A stretch of 43,329 nt of DNA from Nocardioidaceae bacterium. GTDB taxonomy: Bacteria > Actinomycetota > Actinomycetes > Propionibacteriales > Nocardioidaceae. The position numbers and the translations under genes were made by a program. The stretch spans positions 1 to 43,329 of the forward strand of contig JAJUGK010000003.1 in the NCBI GenBank assembly GCA_029268205.1, written 5' to 3'. Numbering within the stretch: the stretch's first letter is position 1; each line of letters starts with the position of its first letter. Of the stretch, positions 10,035 to 22,145 are shown in pieces. A model generated the notes under the pieces. That model was not told the DNA's origin. It did not search any database and was given only the letters and a program-made list of their open reading frames with translations.

Positions 10035-10054
10035 ACCCGCCGTAGGCTGGAGGC

Positions 10055-11323
10055 ATGAGCAGCACCGCCGTTGCCCCCGATTCCCCGCAGGTCGTCGACC
10101 TGGCCGGCCGCGCCCGCGCCGCCGCCGCCGACCTCGCCCTCGCCACCCGCGCCCGCAAGGATGCCGCGCTGCACGCGATGGCCGACGCCCTGCTCGCCCG
10201 CGCCGACGAGGTGCTCGCGGCCAACGCCGAGGACGTCGCGGCGGCCCGGGCCGAGGGCACCCCGGAGCACATCATCGACCGACTCAGCCTCGACCGCTCC
10301 CGGCTGGAGGGAATGGCGACCGGACTGCGCGACGTGGCCGGTCTGCCCGACCCGGTCGGCGAGGTGGTGCGGGGATCGGTGCTGGCCAACGGTCTGGAGC
10401 TGCGGCAGATCCGGGTGCCCTTCGGCGTGGTCGGGATCATCTACGAGGCCCGCCCCAACGTCACCGCCGACGCGGCCGGGATCTGCCTCAAGAGCGGCAA
10501 CGCCGCTCTGTTGCGGGGATCCTCGAGCGCGCGTCGGTCGAACGCCGCGATCGTCGAGGTGCTCCGCACCGCGGCGACCGGCAGCGGGCTCCCCGCCGAC
10601 GTCGTGCAGTTGGTGCCGGCGGAGAGCCGCGCCAGCGCGCAGGAGCTGATGCGGGCCCGAGGTCTGGTCGACGTCCTGATCCCGCGCGGGGGAGCGGGGC
10701 TGATCCGTACGGTGCTGGAGGAGTCGACCGTGCCGGTCATCGAGACCGGCGTCGGCAACTGTCACGTCTACGTCGACGCCGACGCCGACCTCGACATGGC
10801 GCTGCGGATCGTCCTGAACGCCAAGACCCACCGCCCCTCGGTGTGCAACGCCGCCGAATCGCTGCTGGTGCACGCCGACGTGGCCGACACCTTCGTCCCG
10901 CGCGTGGTCGCGGCCCTGCAGGAGGCCGGGGTCACCGTCCACGGCGACGAGCGGTTCGCCGCGCTCGAGGGCGTCGTGCCCGCGACCGACGCGGACTGGG
11001 GCGAGGAGTACCTCGGCCTGCACATCGCCGCCGCGGTCGTCCCCGACCTCGAGGCCGCGGTCGCGCACATCCGTCGGTGGTCCTCGGGCCACACGGAGGC
11101 GATCGTCACCGGTTCGCAGAGCGCCGCGCGCCGGTTCACCGCCACCGTCGACTCCGCGGCGGTCATGGTCAACGCCTCCACGCGGTTCACCGACGGTGGG
11201 GAGTTCGGGTTCGGCGCCGAGATCGGCATCTCCACCCAGAAGCTGCACGCGCGCGGCCCGATGGGGCTGCCGGAGCTGACCTCGACCAAGTACGTCGTGG
11301 TCGGTGACGGCCAGGTCCGGTGA
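10055..11323 (+). CDS. proA: Glutamate-5-semialdehyde dehydrogenase (gamma-glutamyl phosphate reductase)
   Basis: Second proline biosynthesis step: NADPH-dependent reduction of gamma-glutamyl phosphate to glutamate semialdehyde. The 422-aa protein is of normal length and carries the ALDH-fold landmarks [41 protein letters not shown] and the catalytic cysteine in [18 protein letters not shown] hexamer (10043-10048) ends 6 nt before the ATG, so proA probably has its own leaderless transcript in addition to read-through from proB. Confidence 0.96.
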   Translation: MSSTAVAPDSPQVVDLAGRARAAAADLALATRARKDAALHAMADALLARADEVLAANAEDVAAARAEGTPEHIIDRLSLDRSRLEGMATGLRDVAGLPDPVGEVVRGSVLANGLELRQIRVPFGVVGIIYEARPNVTADAAGICLKSGNAALLRGSSSARRSNAAIVEVLRTAATGSGLPADVVQLVPAESRASAQELMRARGLVDVLIPRGGAGLIRTVLEESTVPVIETGVGNCHVYVDADADLDMALRIVLNAKTHRPSVCNAAESLLVHADVADTFVPRVVAALQEAGVTVHGDERFAALEGVVPATDADWGEEYLGLHIAAAVVPDLEAAVAHIRRWSSGHTEAIVTGSQSAARRFTATVDSAAVMVNASTRFTDGGEFGFGAEIGISTQKLHARGPMGLPELTSTKYVVVGDGQVR

Positions 11324-11341
11324 GGACGGTAGGCTGTGCGC

Positions 11342-11485
11342 ATGCTCCAGTCGCTGCTGCTCGCCGCCGAGTCCGCCTCCGAGGGCGGCATGAGCCCCTA
11401 CCTCGTGGGTGGGCTCTCGCTCGGCTTCCTGCTCCTGCTGCTCCTCGGTCTGCTCGCCTTCGCCGCGGGGCGCGACCACTCCTGA
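11342..11485 (+). CDS. Small one-helix membrane protein (47 aa) upstream of nadD
   Basis: The 47-codon ORF begins [20 protein letters not shown], then has one strongly hydrophobic segment (about residues 21-43, [20 protein letters not shown]) and ends in GRDHS. Three points support it as real: a TAGGCT hexamer (11330-11335) ends exactly 6 nt before the ATG, as for proA; the helix is well formed; and its stop lies next to the nadD translation start region. I recall similar tiny ORFs before nadD in related genomes. Function unknown; it is below the size limit of most gene finders. Confidence 0.65.
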   Translation: MLQSLLLAAESASEGGMSPYLVGGLSLGFLLLLLLGLLAFAAGRDHS

Positions 11486-11546
11486 GGTCCTGCTGAGCGC
11501 GCCGCGCGACCCCGCACCGCCCGCGCCCCGACGTCGCGTCGGGGTC

Positions 11547-12152
11547 ATGGGTGGCACGTTCGACCCCGTGCACAACGGACACCTGGTCGCCGCCAGCGAG
11601 GCGCAGTACCTCCTCGACCTCGACGAGGTCATCTTCGTGCCCACCGGGCGCCCGTGGCAGAAGGCCGACCGCGACGTCTCCTCGCCCGAGCACCGCTACC
11701 TGATGACGGTGATCGCCACGGCAGCGAACCCGCGGTTCACGGTGTCGCGGGTCGACATCGACCGGCCGGGTCCGACCTACACCATCGACACCCTGCGTGA
11801 CCTGCACGCCCAGCTCCCCGATGACGACCTGTTCTTCATCACCGGTGTCGACGCGCTGGGCGACATCCTCGGCTGGCGCGATGCCGAGGAGCTGTTCTCG
11901 CTGGCGCACTTCGTCGGATGTACGCGGCCCGGGCACGAGCTCGACGACGACGTCCTCACCAAGGTCCCGGCCGAGCGGGTGACCGTCCTGGAGATCCCCG
12001 CGCTGGCGATCTCCTCCACCGACGTACGCCGGCGCACCGCGGCCGGCAACTCGCCGTGGTACCTCGTGCCCGACGGGATCGTGCAGTACGTCAACAAGCA
12101 CCACCTCTACCAGTCCACCCCTCCGTCCGCACCTCCCCGGGGAGTCCAGTGA
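11547..12152 (+). CDS. nadD: Nicotinate-nucleotide adenylyltransferase
   Basis: NadD joins nicotinate mononucleotide and ATP to make deamido-NAD in NAD biosynthesis. The nucleotidyltransferase signature [12 protein letters not shown] (HxGH) is at the very start, with the ISSTDVRRR motif near the end; synteny with rsfS and a GpgP-like phosphatase matches Mycobacterium tuberculosis Rv2421c-Rv2420c-Rv2419c. The start is uncertain. The ATG at 11547 removes the first beta strand (RRRVGV) normally present, and the only other standard start in frame is a GTG at 11409 inside the preceding small ORF. A CTG at 11493, five nt after GAGG, is the best biological candidate. The stop overlaps the rsfS GTG. 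Confidence 0.93.
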   Translation: MGGTFDPVHNGHLVAASEAQYLLDLDEVIFVPTGRPWQKADRDVSSPEHRYLMTVIATAANPRFTVSRVDIDRPGPTYTIDTLRDLHAQLPDDDLFFITGVDALGDILGWRDAEELFSLAHFVGCTRPGHELDDDVLTKVPAERVTVLEIPALAISSTDVRRRTAAGNSPWYLVPDGIVQYVNKHHLYQSTPPSAPPRGVQ

Positions 12153-12523
12153 CCGCCACCGACCGCGCCCTCAGCATGGTCCACGCCGCCGCGCGCGCGG
12201 CGTCGGAGAAGCTGGCCGAGGACATCCTCGCCTTCGACGTCTCCGACCAGCTGTTCATCACCGACGCCTTCCTGCTCTGCTCGGCCCCCAACGACCGGCA
12301 GGTGCGCGCCATCGTCGACGCGATCGAGGAGGCCCTGCGCGGGCTGGACGCCAAGCCCATCCGGCGGGAGGGCGAGCAGCAGGGCCGTTGGGTCCTGCTG
12401 GACTACGCCGACCTCGTCGTGCACGTGATGCACGCGGAGGAGCGGGAGTTCTACGCCCTCGAGCGGTTGTGGCGCGACTGTCCGCTGGTCGACCTCCCGG
12501 CCGACATCACCAGTGACCGCTGA
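12149..12523 (+). CDS. rsfS: Ribosome silencing factor RsfS
   Basis: RsfS binds L14 and blocks subunit joining under nutrient limitation. The 124-aa product shows the family core: [39 protein letters not shown], and [20 protein letters not shown]. The start is the GTG at 12149, overlapping the nadD stop (GTGA) with GGGGAG just upstream. It overlaps the next gene by 11 nt, so nadD-rsfS-phosphatase form a tightly coupled unit. Confidence 0.95.
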   Translation: MTATDRALSMVHAAARAASEKLAEDILAFDVSDQLFITDAFLLCSAPNDRQVRAIVDAIEEALRGLDAKPIRREGEQQGRWVLLDYADLVVHVMHAEEREFYALERLWRDCPLVDLPADITSDR

Positions 12524-13139
12524 GACCCCCACGCAGGTCCTCCTGCTCCGGCACGGTCGTACGGTCTGGAACCTCGAGGGACGCGCGCAGGGGCACACCG
12601 ACGTCGAGCTCGACGAGGTCGGCCACCGCCAGGCCAAGGCGGCCGCCGAGGTGGTCGCCGGGCTCGCCCCGACCCGGATCGTCACCTCGGACCTGCGGCG
12701 GGCGACGCAGACGGCGGCGTACCTCGAGGCGAGCACGGGTCTGCGGGCCCATCCCGAGCCGCGCCTGCGGGAGACGTCCTGGGGCGTACGCGAGGGCCTC
12801 ACCCTCGCGGAGTTCGCCGCGCAGCACCCCGACGAGCACGCCGCGTGGGAGGCCTCGGGCCGCACGCGGGCGATCGCCGGTGGCGAGGCGGAGGCCGACG
12901 TCCTGGCGCGCGTCCGCGGCGCCATGCGGGACCTCATCGTGACGGCGACGTCGGGGGAGCGGATCGTCGTGGTGTCCCACGGTGGGGCGCTCAAGAGCGC
13001 GGTGGCGGCCCTGCTGGCGTGGCCCGACGCCGATCCGGGCCGACTGCGCGGCATGGCCAACTGCGCGCTGACCAGGGTGGACCTCGTGGGTGGACGCGGG
13101 ACCCTGGTCAGCTACAACGTGCCGACCTCGGCGGAGTAG
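12513..13139 (+). CDS. Histidine phosphatase family protein, GpgP-like
   Basis: The 208-aa protein has the branch-1 histidine phosphatase (phosphoglycerate mutase fold) signature LLLRHGRTVWNLEGRAQGHT with the phospho-accepting His near residue 13, and the second catalytic His in VVVSHGGALKSAV. In mycobacteria the gene in the same position after rsfS (Rv2419c) is glucosyl-3-phosphoglycerate phosphatase, so GpgP activity is plausible. The family is promiscuous, so substrate is inferred from synteny only. GTG start at 12513 inside the rsfS end. Confidence 0.88.
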   Translation: MTAETPTQVLLLRHGRTVWNLEGRAQGHTDVELDEVGHRQAKAAAEVVAGLAPTRIVTSDLRRATQTAAYLEASTGLRAHPEPRLRETSWGVREGLTLAEFAAQHPDEHAAWEASGRTRAIAGGEAEADVLARVRGAMRDLIVTATSGERIVVVSHGGALKSAVAALLAWPDADPGRLRGMANCALTRVDLVGGRGTLVSYNVPTSAE

Positions 13140-13160
13140 TGGGCCTCACCCGACCCCGAT

Positions 13161-13189
13161 TTCCCTCGCCGCGGCGGGCCTTGTATTGT
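13161..13189 (+). promoter_or_regulatory. Candidate tRNA-Ala promoter
   Basis: TATTGT (13184-13189) lies about 27 nt before the mature tRNA and 17 nt after a weak TTCCCT (13161-13166). The AT-rich patch stands out in this GC-rich intergenic stretch. Confidence 0.4.
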
Positions 13190-13215
13190 TCACGCGTTGC
13201 CCGGACACGGGCGGC

Positions 13216-13288
13216 GGGGCTGTGGCGCAGCTGGTAGCGCACCTCCATGGCATGGAGGGGGTCAGGGGTTCGAGTCCCCTCAGCTCCA
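13216..13288 (+). tRNA. tRNA-Ala (anticodon GGC)
   Basis: The acceptor GGGGCTG pairs with CAGCTCC (one G-U), the D arm is GCGC..GCGC, the anticodon arm CCTCC-ATGGCAT-GGAGG places GGC at positions 34-36, and the T arm is AGGGG-TTCGAGT-CCCCT. The discriminator base is A at 13288. The 3' CCA is not fully encoded (ACCG follows) and must be added by the CCA enzyme. It reads GCC, and by wobble GCU. Confidence 0.95.
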
Positions 13289-13301
13289 CCGAAGGTCGTC
13301 C

Positions 13302-14249
13302 TCACGCCGTCGCGGCGTCGAACTCCTCGGTCACCAGCATCATGTTGACCACGCTGCCGGTCATCGCGCCGGCGCCGATCGACAACGGCACGTTCGCGCC
13401 CGGGTTGACGACGTTGCCGACCGCCCAGATCCGCGGATGGCCGGTCTGCCCGACCCCGTCGACGGCGAGGTAGCTGCCCATCGCGTTCTCCGAACGCGCG
13501 AGGTCGAGGCCGGCGAGGAACCCGTCGTGCGGGACCAGCGTCCCGCCGGTGAAGATCGCGTCCAGCTCGACGACCGACCCGTCCCCGAGGCGTACGCCGG
13601 AGAGCGCTGTGCCCTCGCCGAGGACCTCGACGACCGGTTCGCGGACCAGCCGTACGCCCCGGCTCCGCAGCCGCTGCTCGACCTCGTCCCCGAGCGGCTC
13701 GATCGCCGCGGTGAACAGCGTGAGGTCGTCGCTCCACTGCCGGACCAGCTGCGCCTGGTGCAGGCTCAGGGGGCCGGTGGCCAGCACGCCCAGGCGCTGG
13801 TCGCGCACCTCCCAGCCGTGGCAGTAGGGGCAGTGCAGGACACTGATGCCCCAGCGCTCGGCGAGGCCGGGGACCTCTGGGAGCCGGTCGGTGAGCCCGG
13901 TCGCCACGACGAGCGCACGCGCCGAGACGTCCTCGCCGTCGTCGAGGGAGACCCGCAGCCCGCCGGGCAGGTCCGTCACCGCGTCGACCCGACCCGCGCG
14001 CACCCGTACGCCGTACTCCGCCACCTCCGCGCGTCCCCGACGCAGCAGCTCGGCGGGGTCGAGGCCCTCGTGCCCCAGCACCCCGTGCATATGCGCGGCG
14101 TAGCGGTTGCGCGGGTGCCCGGCATCGATCACCAGCGTGCGGCGGCGTGCCCGACCCAGCATCAGGGCCGCGGACAGCCCGGCCGCTCCGCCGCCGACCA
14201 CCACCACGTCCCAGTCATGTGCCTGCTGTTGGTTCGTCTTGTCGTCCAT
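13302..14249 (-). CDS. FAD-dependent oxidoreductase, thioredoxin reductase-like (CPYC active site)
   Basis: The 315-aa flavoprotein has an FAD-binding Rossmann motif VVVVGGGAAGLSAAL near residue 16, an ATGLTDRLP segment, a redox CPYCHGWE site (Cys140/Cys143) and a C-terminal GNVVNPGANVPLSIGAGA FAD contact. It is shorter in the NADPH-binding part and its CPYCHGWE differs from the CATC of true thioredoxin reductase. It resembles the dithiol oxidase/disulfide-forming relatives (GliT/HlmI/DepH class) common in actinobacteria. It is divergent from an XRE-cupin regulator with 90 bp between them, which suggests control by that regulator. Physiological substrate unknown. Confidence 0.88.
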   Translation of the reverse strand: MDDKTNQQQAHDWDVVVVGGGAAGLSAALMLGRARRRTLVIDAGHPRNRYAAHMHGVLGHEGLDPAELLRRGRAEVAEYGVRVRAGRVDAVTDLPGGLRVSLDDGEDVSARALVVATGLTDRLPEVPGLAERWGISVLHCPYCHGWEVRDQRLGVLATGPLSLHQAQLVRQWSDDLTLFTAAIEPLGDEVEQRLRSRGVRLVREPVVEVLGEGTALSGVRLGDGSVVELDAIFTGGTLVPHDGFLAGLDLARSENAMGSYLAVDGVGQTGHPRIWAVGNVVNPGANVPLSIGAGAMTGSVVNMMLVTEEFDAATA

Positions 14250-14280
14250 GGATCCAGTGCACGCGATCTGTGGCAGGATG

Positions 14281-14310
14281 TGCAAACGATCTTGCGGAAT
14301 CAGCAAACAG
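14281..14310. promoter_or_regulatory. Candidate operator in the flavoprotein/XRE-cupin divergent intergenic region
   Basis: The 90-bp spacer holds an inverted repeat GCAA-N6-TTGC (14282-14295) inside TGCAAACGATCTTGCG, and a second GCAAAC copy at 14303-14308, 21 bp (two helical turns) from the first. The spacer is more AT-rich than its neighbours. This is the expected place for autoregulation by the XRE-cupin protein. Confidence 0.4.
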
Positions 14311-14339
14311 CCCGTGCGCGACAACACCGGGAGGGGCCG

Positions 14340-14897
14340 ATGGAGGAGCTGCGGCGGGTCGGGCCCCGGCTGCGGGCGCTGCGGCAGGAGCGCGGCTGGA
14401 CCCTCGAGGATCTCGCGGAGCGGGCCGGGATGTCCCCGAGCACGCTCTCGCGCCTGGAGTCGGGCAAGCGTCAGGCGAGTCTGGAGCTGCTCGTGCCGCT
14501 GACCAGGGAGCTGGGGGCCCGGCTCGACGACCTGGTCCGGTCCGAGCAGCCGGACCCGCGCGTCCGGCGCTCGACCATCCGCCGCGGCGGCCTGGTGATC
14601 GTGCCGCTGTCGCCGGAGGGCGCGCCCTTCGCGACCTATCGCATCACCTACCCGCCGCGCGCCGAGGCTCCGCCACCGCGCACCCACGAGGGCTACGAGT
14701 GGGTCTATGTGCTCAGCGGCCGGCTGCGACTGGTGCTGGGGGAGCAGGAGCTCGTGTTGACCCGCGGTGAGGCCGCGGAGTTCGACACCGGTACGCCGCA
14801 CAGCCTCTCGGCGACCGGTGGGCGCCCCGCGCATGTGGTGAGCATCTTCAGCCACGACGGCGAGCGGATCCACCTGCGGACCGGCGCTGCGGACTGA
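14340..14897 (+). CDS. XRE family transcriptional regulator with C-terminal cupin domain
   Basis: The 185-aa protein combines an N-terminal helix-turn-helix (residues about 5-62; RLRALRQERGWTLEDLAERA and MSPSTLSRLESGKRQAS) with a cupin barrel (about 95-180; EGYEWVYVLSGRLRLVLGE and GEAAEFDTGTPHSL). Such regulators sense a small ligand through the cupin and often control an adjacent divergent enzyme gene, here the CPYC flavoprotein. The ATG at 14340 is chosen because GGGAGGGG lies just upstream; longer in-frame extensions have no HTH homology. Confidence 0.92.
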   Translation: MEELRRVGPRLRALRQERGWTLEDLAERAGMSPSTLSRLESGKRQASLELLVPLTRELGARLDDLVRSEQPDPRVRRSTIRRGGLVIVPLSPEGAPFATYRITYPPRAEAPPPRTHEGYEWVYVLSGRLRLVLGEQELVLTRGEAAEFDTGTPHSLSATGGRPAHVVSIFSHDGERIHLRTGAAD

Positions 14898-14909
14898 GAC
14901 GAACCGTGG

Positions 14910-14925
14910 CGAGAACGCGTTCTCG
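14910..14925. promoter_or_regulatory. 16-bp perfect palindrome, KstR/TetR-type operator upstream of acyl-CoA synthetase
   Basis: CGAGAACGCGTTCTCG is fully palindromic and contains AGAACNNGTTCT, the core of the KstR consensus (TnnAACnnGTTnnA); only the outermost T/A are G/C here. It is centred 25 bp before the start codon and overlaps the promoter region: CAGAGT at 14931-14936 ends 6 nt before the GTG. Confidence 0.6.
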
Positions 14926-14942
14926 TTTGGCAGAGTGGGCGT

Positions 14943-16565
14943 GTGACCGAGACCACAGCCCCTGCGCCGTCCGCCGGTTCGTCGACCCCCGCTCGGCCGC
15001 TCAACCTGGCCGACGTGTTCGAGGCGATCGCCGACGCCGTCCCCGACCGCGCCGCGATCATCACGATGGACGGCACCTACACCTACGCCGATATCGACCG
15101 GCGCGCCACCCGCCTGGCCAACCACCTGCTCTCCCTCGGGGTGCAGCCGGGCGACCACGTCGCGGTGCACTCGAAGAACCGCATCGAGTGGGTCGAGGCG
15201 TTCTACGGCTGCTTCAAGGCGCGCGTGGTGCCGATCAACATCAACTACAAGTACCTGCGCGAGGAACTGCAGTACCTCTACGGCAACTCCGACGCGGTGG
15301 TGGCGCTGATCGCCCCTGAGCACGTCGAGGCGGTCGCCGAGCTGGACGTGCCTAAGCTGCGGCACACGCTGGTCTTCGGCGAGGAGTACGAGGCCGCCCT
15401 GGCCGCGGCCTCCGCCGACCGCCCGAGCGACACCGGCCGCACCGGCCAGGACCACTACGTGCTCTACACCGGCGGCACGACCGGGAACCCCAAGGGCGTG
15501 GTCTGGCGCCACGAGGACTGGATCCCGGCGGCGCTGAACGCGGGCCGGTTCGGCGCCCCGATCGAGTCGGTGGAGCAGCTCGCGCAGGAGGCCGCCGCCA
15601 ACGAGAGCCCCATGGTGCTGCTCGCGCTCGGGCCGATGATGCACGGCGGCAGCCAGTGGACGATGGCCAACGGTCATGTCGCCGGACAGTCCATGGCGCT
15701 CTACACCGAGGCGTCCTTCTCGGCCGAGACCGCGATGGACCTCGTGCAGCACGCCGGGGTGACGTCGTTGACCTTCCTCGGCGACGCGATGGGCCGACCC
15801 GTCGCCGACGCGATCCTCGCCGAGCCGGACCGCTGGGACCTCTCGCGGTTGATCTCCATCTCCAACGGGGCCGCGCCGCTGTCCGACGGCGTCCGTGCCC
15901 AACTGCGCGAGGCGCTGCCGGGACGGTTCATCCTCGACACCTACGGCGCCTCGGAGTCCGGTGCGACCGCGTCCCGCATCGACGACGGCAACGACGGCCC
16001 CCTCGGTCCGCCGCGGTTCGGCGCCAGCGACGACGTCGAGGTCTTCGACCCCGTGGACTTCACGCCCTGCCCGGTGGGGGTCGACGGGTTGCTCGGCCGC
16101 ACCGGACCGATCCCGCTCGGCTACTACAACGACCCGGTCAAGACCGCGGCCACCTTCAGGGAGATCGACGGTCGGCGCTGGTCGATCCCCGGCGACTTCG
16201 CCCGGCGTGAGGAGGACGGCACGATCGCCGTCCTGGGGCGCGGGTCGGTGTGCATCAACACCGGTGGCGAGAAGGTCCACCCCGAGGAGGTCGAGTCCGC
16301 GCTGCTGCGCCACGACGACGTGTTCGACGCGGTCGTGGTGGGGACGCCGCACGAGCGCTGGGGGCAGCAGGTGACCGCGCTGGTGCACCTGCGGGAGGGC
16401 GCGACGGCCTCGGCCGACGACCTCCGCGACCACGTCAAGGGCCTGCTGGCGAACTACAAGGCGCCCAAGGAGGTGCTCTTCGTCTCCCACGTCCCGCGTA
16501 CGCCGGTCAGCAAGGTCGACTACCCGGCCAGCACCCGGCTGGCCCAGGAGCTGCTCGGGAACTGA
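14943..16565 (+). CDS. Acyl-CoA synthetase, FadD19-like (AMP-binding)
   Basis: The 540-aa ANL-superfamily ligase activates a carboxylic acid via acyl-AMP to its CoA thioester. Visible motifs: P-loop YTGGTTGNPKGVVWRHED (about 180), DTYGASESG, the hinge region IPGDFARREEDGTIAVLGRGS, and the catalytic Lys near the end in PVSKVDYPA. TGGTTGNPKGV.WRHED and GRGSVCINTGGEKVHPEEVE resemble mycobacterial FadD19/FadD17, which act on steroid side chains. The KstR-like palindrome immediately upstream agrees with a steroid or related lipid catabolic role, although no other sterol gene is nearby. The GTG start is probably leaderless. Confidence 0.88.
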   Translation: MTETTAPAPSAGSSTPARPLNLADVFEAIADAVPDRAAIITMDGTYTYADIDRRATRLANHLLSLGVQPGDHVAVHSKNRIEWVEAFYGCFKARVVPININYKYLREELQYLYGNSDAVVALIAPEHVEAVAELDVPKLRHTLVFGEEYEAALAAASADRPSDTGRTGQDHYVLYTGGTTGNPKGVVWRHEDWIPAALNAGRFGAPIESVEQLAQEAAANESPMVLLALGPMMHGGSQWTMANGHVAGQSMALYTEASFSAETAMDLVQHAGVTSLTFLGDAMGRPVADAILAEPDRWDLSRLISISNGAAPLSDGVRAQLREALPGRFILDTYGASESGATASRIDDGNDGPLGPPRFGASDDVEVFDPVDFTPCPVGVDGLLGRTGPIPLGYYNDPVKTAATFREIDGRRWSIPGDFARREEDGTIAVLGRGSVCINTGGEKVHPEEVESALLRHDDVFDAVVVGTPHERWGQQVTALVHLREGATASADDLRDHVKGLLANYKAPKEVLFVSHVPRTPVSKVDYPASTRLAQELLGN

Positions 16566-16594
16566 CGCGACCCCCGACGCGACCCCCGACACCT

Positions 16595-16627
16595 TGTCTT
16601 GACTCGTTCAAGACAGGCTGTCAGGCT
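16595..16627 (+). promoter_or_regulatory. furA-katG promoter with 21-bp inverted repeat
   Basis: TGTCTTGA-N5-TCAAGACA (16595-16615) is a perfect inverted repeat. It overlaps a promoter-like TTGACT (16599-16604), N17, CAGGCT (16622-16627), whose -10 ends 6 nt before the furA ATG, implying a leaderless transcript. The position fits autorepression by the Fur-family protein. Confidence 0.6.
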
Positions 16628-16633
16628 GGCGCC

Positions 16634-19391
<2,758 letters not shown>

Positions 19392-19410
19392 CAATCGACG
19401 CGGTGCAGGG

Positions 19411-19442
19411 GCGCCCGGTCAGCCGGCAGGCTGGCCGGGCGC
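19411..19442. terminator. Shared hairpin terminator of katG and ddaH
   Basis: GCGCCCGGTCAGCC (19411-19424) pairs with GGCTGGCCGGGCGC (19429-19442) with one G-U and the loop GGCA. It lies 20 nt after the katG stop and overlaps the last codons of the convergent gene. Confidence 0.7.
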
Positions 19443-20216
19443 TTCGCGTAGCCGCACCGAGAGGCAGGTGACGCAGCCCTCGAGCTTCTCGAACTCGGAG
19501 ATGTCGACCGCGACGACCCGCAGGCCGCGGTCCCGCAGCAGGGCCGCGGTCCGGGGTGCGGCCGCCGACATCAGCACGGTCTCCTCGTCGAGGACCACGA
19601 CGTGGCTGCCCGGCTCCTCGGGCACCTCCAGCACGTCGGTCCAGGCGAAGGTGCCCTCGTGCAGCGGCGGGTGGACCAGGACGGTGCCGTCGGGCAGCGC
19701 CGTGACGGCCGACTTCAGGTGCAGCACCTTGGTCAGCGGTACGCCGTGCACCCGCGCGCCGCGCGGCTCCAGCAGGGCGGCGAGCTGATCGAGGGCCGCG
19801 GTGTTGGTGCGGCCGCCGAGGCCCACCCAGACGTCGCGGCCGTGCTTGAGCACGTCACCGCCGTCGAGGGTGCCGGGGGCGGCGATCCGCGCGACCTCGT
19901 ACCCCAGGTCCCGTAGGACGACCTCGGTGCCGGCCGTCTCCGGGCGGCGCTGCGGCGCGCCGGGGAGCGCGAGCACGGCCAGGTCGCCGTACATCACCAC
20001 GGTGTCCTCGACGAACGCCGCGTCCGGGCAGTCGTCGGCCGGCTCCACCTCGAGGGTGGTCCAGCCGTGCTCGCGCAACGCGGCGACATAGCCCTCCCAC
20101 TGGCGGCGCGCGAGGTCGGCGTCGGCCGGGGTGCGCTCGATGTGGGTCACCAGCCCCTCGGCCATGCGGGGGGAGGGGGACCGGACCAGGGCGGTGCGAT
20201 GCGGGGGACCGGTCAC
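19419..20216 (-). CDS. ddaH: Dimethylargininase (DDAH)
   Basis: The 265-aa guanidino-group hydrolase should convert N-omega-methylated arginines to citrulline and methylamines. Motifs: VTHIERTP, FVEDT (Glu70/Asp71), TLDGGDVL, His166 in VLHLKSA and the catalytic Cys251 in VTCLSVR, all expected for DDAH. The GTG start has a strong GAGGAGG. It lies 10 nt downstream of gdhA on the same strand and is probably cotranscribed, placing a nitrogen-releasing enzyme beside an ammonia-assimilating one. Some relatives act on arginine itself, so the exact substrate is inferred. Confidence 0.9.
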   Translation of the reverse strand: MTGPPHRTALVRSPSPRMAEGLVTHIERTPADADLARRQWEGYVAALREHGWTTLEVEPADDCPDAAFVEDTVVMYGDLAVLALPGAPQRRPETAGTEVVLRDLGYEVARIAAPGTLDGGDVLKHGRDVWVGLGGRTNTAALDQLAALLEPRGARVHGVPLTKVLHLKSAVTALPDGTVLVHPPLHEGTFAWTDVLEVPEEPGSHVVVLDEETVLMSAAAPRTAALLRDRGLRVVAVDISEFEKLEGCVTCLSVRLREAPGQPAG

Positions 20217-20226
20217 CGGAACCTCC

Positions 20227-21606
<1,380 letters not shown>

Positions 21607-22110
21607 TCAGGCGAACGGGTCAGGGCGTCCACCCGGCAAACGCTCCAGCAGCTGCTGCCCGGCGGCGAGGTGTTTGTGCTCACACAACACCTCGTAGCGG
21701 GTGGCGACCACCTGCGTGATCGAGGTGAAGTCGCGCCGGCCCCGGGTGGCGGCGTACCCGACGAGGGCCCAGATCACCCCGAACAGCGCGCCGAAGGCGG
21801 CGGTCGAGGCGAGGACCGCGAGCATCGACTCCTCGGTGAAGAGCGCGAAGATCAGACCGACGAACACCCCGAGCCACAGCCCCGACAACAGGCCGCCGGC
21901 GGCCACCTTGCCGGTCGTGAGCCGGCCGGTCACCCGCTCGACCTGCTTGAGGTCGGTGCCGACGATGAGCACGTCCTGCACCGGGAAGTCGTTGTCGGCG
22001 AGGTGGTCGACGACCCGCTGGGCGGCCGCGTAGTCGTCGTACACGCCCAGGGACTGCGGGAACTGCAGCCGCAGGGCGTGCTGCAGGTGCGGCAGGTTCT
22101 GAGGGTTCAT
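21607..22110 (-). CDS. General stress protein 17M-like membrane protein (YflT/PF11181-like)
   Basis: The 167-aa protein has an N-terminal domain (about 18-65; SLGVYDDYAAAQRVVDHLAD and FPVQDVLIVGTDLKQVERV) like the general stress protein 17M fold, two hydrophobic segments (about 71-91 and 97-120) and a C-terminal cytoplasmic tail with an RYEVLCEHKHLAAGQQLL segment. Function of the family is unknown. It is first in a leftward unit with gdhA and ddaH, and divergent from a universal stress protein with a 35-bp spacer, which suggests a shared stress-responsive control region. Confidence 0.8.
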   Translation of the reverse strand: MNPQNLPHLQHALRLQFPQSLGVYDDYAAAQRVVDHLADNDFPVQDVLIVGTDLKQVERVTGRLTTGKVAAGGLLSGLWLGVFVGLIFALFTEESMLAVLASTAAFGALFGVIWALVGYAATRGRRDFTSITQVVATRYEVLCEHKHLAAGQQLLERLPGGRPDPFA

Positions 22111-22145
22111 CTGGCCAGTGTGCCCGAGCGTGACACGATGTGGGT

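Noticed and set aside
13289-13301. tRNA-adjacent integration (att) site
   Set aside because: No direct repeat of the tRNA-Ala 3' end and no integrase gene is visible in the window.
14250-16592. Minus-strand open frame extending the flavoprotein gene over the acyl-CoA synthetase and regulator
   Set aside because: Only the part from 14249 down shows FAD-oxidoreductase motifs; the rest is antisense shadow of two well-supported genes.
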